A stretch of DNA of 64,000 nt from Viscum album. Its lineage: Eukaryota > Streptophyta > Magnoliopsida > Santalales > Viscaceae. The stretch lies in the NCBI GenBank assembly GCA_963277665.1, contig OY728122.1:1980166883-1980230882 (forward strand), in the 5' to 3' direction. The notes beneath the pieces were generated by a model. It had not been told where the DNA came from. It did not search any database and saw only the letters and a list, made by a program, of their open reading frames with translations. The translations under genes were made by a program, and so were the position numbers. Positions 62,370-64,000 of the stretch are shown piece after piece (position 1 is the first letter of the stretch; every line of letters begins with the position of its first letter).

Positions 62370-62960
62370 ACACCTAGAGTAATTGAGGGGTAAAGGATTT
62401 ATATTCCCCAGTGTTTCACATTGGGGAGATCATGTTCGCTTCATTAAAAAAAAATATGGATATATGAGGATGTTCATTGAATATAGATATATCAATGCAA
62501 TAATGATAAAGAACAAGTATCATCTACCTCACCACGATGACTTATATGACTAGCTTCAAAGATCTCATTATTTTTAAAATATTGATCTTCAATATGGATA
62601 TCATAAATTGAGTGTAAATAAGAGAGATATTAAAAATACTATGTTTCAAACAATGTATGGAAATTTTGAGTTTATAGTATTTCTATATGAACTGACTAAT
62701 GGACCATATTATTTTTATGGATCTAATTAATAGAGTATTCAAGGAATATCATTATAATTTATTTGTTGTATTTCTTGATGATATATTGATGTAACCCAAA
62801 ATCTATAAGGACTATGAGAACCATTTGAGGATTGCTCTTGATACTCTTATAAGAAATGATTCAAATGGGAAGTTTAGCATGTGTGAATTTTGGTTTCAAA
62901 CATTTTACTTTCTTCACAATACTATCTCCAATGATTGAATCATTTTGGATCCTATGAAGA
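62370..62960 (+). pseudogene. Gypsy-C reverse transcriptase
   Basis: Reads KGFIFPSVSHWGDHVRFIKK, YGYMRMFIEYRYINAIMIKN, YHKLSVNKRDIKNTMFQTMY and FEFIVFLYELTNGPYYF. Then comes the catalytic V-V-F-L-D-D-I-L (F-L-D-D at 62,771-62,782, both Asp kept). After it comes DPMKKNVV near 62,950, the D-P-x-K segment. Stops and a frame change near 62,540 and 62,730 disrupt it. Domain order and orientation match the gag and primer site upstream. Confidence 0.88.
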
Positions 62961-63560
62961 AAAATGTAGTATAGGAATGGAATACACCAATAAACATAAC
63001 CGAGGTGTGTATTTTCATAGATTTAGTAGGTTAATATCAATATTTTATTCAGAATTTATCTGGATTAAATTACCTTTTAACAACAATTACTCATAATGGT
63101 GTTATGTTTATTTAGAAAAATAAATGTGAAGAATTCTTTGAAAAATTGAGAAGGATATTAGTGAAATCTCTGATCATGAATCTATCATTAGGAAATAGTG
63201 AATTTGTGATTTATAGTGATTCATCATAGAACTAACTTGGTTTTTTCCTTATGATGAATTATAATGTTATTTACTATGAATTTATTTAGTTAAAAAAACA
63301 TGAACATATATATCCAATACATAATATTGAGTTATCAGCTATAATATTTGATTTGAAGATACAGAGACACAATATCTAAGGTGAAAATTGTGAGATATAT
63401 ACATATCAAAAGAGTTTTAAATATATCTTCTCAAATAAGGAACTCAACCTGAGGTAAAGGAGATGTCTTGAGATATTCAAGGATTTTTATTGTTCAAAAT
63501 AGTACCACCTAGGGAAGGAATATAAGGTAGTATATTCCTTGAGTAAGAAAGATAATGGAG
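62961..63560 (+). pseudogene. Gypsy-C RT connection and RNase H
   Basis: After the RT thumb (INITEVCIFIDLVG) come SEFVIYSDSS at about 63,187-63,216 (S-D-x-S with an active-site Asp), MMNYNVIYYEFI, YPIHNIELSAIIFDLKI near 63,316-63,370, a damaged T-D-H-K-S region, YIFSNKELNLR near 63,423-63,453 and VVYSLSKKDN near 63,530 in place of the D-A-L-S-R box. Stops are frequent. Confidence 0.75.
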
Positions 63561-64000
63561 TTACGAACCAGATGAGGATTGATAGGGATCCTTTGTACAT
63601 GGATATATTAAATAGGGGTATGGGTATTTTTAAAGAAGGTGAAACACCACAATTCTTTTAAATGGTTACCAAACCATCTTTACTTGGAAAGATAAAAACT
63701 TCTTGGGATGAGTATGATATTTTTCAAAAAAATTAAAGTATTGAATGATGGGAAAAATTTAAACTTCTCAAATGAAGATAAAATTTTGAAATTTGGGAAG
63801 ATTATTTGTATTCCCTATATACCAAAGAAAAAAATGGAATTATATGATGATGTTTAGAGCTTGAATTTTTATATACACTATAGTAGTACTATGTTATTTA
63901 TAGATTTTATAGAACTTTTTTTTGGGATAATATGAAGCGGGAAATTACTGACCATGTATCACGATGTTTAGTTTATTAAAAGGTGAAGGTAGAAGGAAAA
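63561..64000 (+). pseudogene. Gypsy-C integrase N-terminus (cut by the window end)
   Basis: After a linker the zinc-finger region appears at about 63,800-63,985: I-C-I-P-Y-I-P-K-K-K, YIHYSSTMLF, MKREITDHVSRCLVY-stop-KVKVEG. One Cys of the C-x-x-C pair reads Tyr. The core should continue beyond 64,000. Confidence 0.7.

Overview
The window looks like repeat-filled nuclear DNA of a land plant, most likely a seed plant. It contains no intact gene. What can be recognised is LTR retrotransposons of the plant Ty1/copia (Sirevirus-type) and Ty3/gypsy (chromovirus-like) lineages, inserted into one another and mostly decayed by stop codons, frameshifts and AT drift. CpG is scarce in most of the AT-rich part, as expected after long-term cytosine methylation and deamination. 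I cannot name the species; an AT-rich gymnosperm such as a gnetophyte, or a parasitic angiosperm, would fit.

Layout. (1) 1-18,710: a compositionally distinct, more GC- and CpG-rich block with no recognisable gene. It carries a family of about 27 copies of a 17-19 bp motif (type AGTACTCTACTCTAATAGT), twin 14-bp-stem hairpins, an exact 6 x 30 bp hairpin array and a relic of a copia reverse transcriptase. Its character resembles plant mitochondrial intergenic DNA, so a nuclear insert of organelle DNA is one hypothesis, unproven. (2) 18,711-about 57,700: one old minus-strand gypsy element ('gypsy-A') cut in two. Its left LTR plus chromodomain, integrase and RNase H lie at 18,711-23,150; its reverse transcriptase, protease remains and right LTR lie at 52,260-57,700. 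(3) About 29 kb is nested between the halves: AT-rich unassigned DNA, an LTR-like block with minisatellites (25,549-27,689 and 39,953-42,629), a Sirevirus-type copia element inserted in that block (27,690-about 39,805, plus strand), and a GC-rich chromodomain-type gypsy element ('gypsy-B', minus, internal region 42,630-47,472, right LTR 47,473-50,532). (4) About 57,700-64,000: a plus-strand gypsy element ('gypsy-C') with its 5' LTR, a well kept primer-binding site, and gag, protease, RT, RNase H and the start of integrase, running off the window end.

How the parts relate. The copia element has LTRs, PBS, gag, a second nucleocapsid-like segment, protease, integrase, RT, RNase H and an additional downstream envelope-like reading frame, the layout of plant Sireviruses. 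It is flanked by an imperfect repeat of about 150 bp instead of a 5-bp target duplication. Gypsy-B has two LTRs that match only over their last 61 bp, so it appears to be a mosaic. None of the elements looks autonomous. No tRNA, rRNA, CRISPR array or host protein gene could be supported. All alignments were made by eye; boundaries marked 'about' may be off by tens to hundreds of bases.
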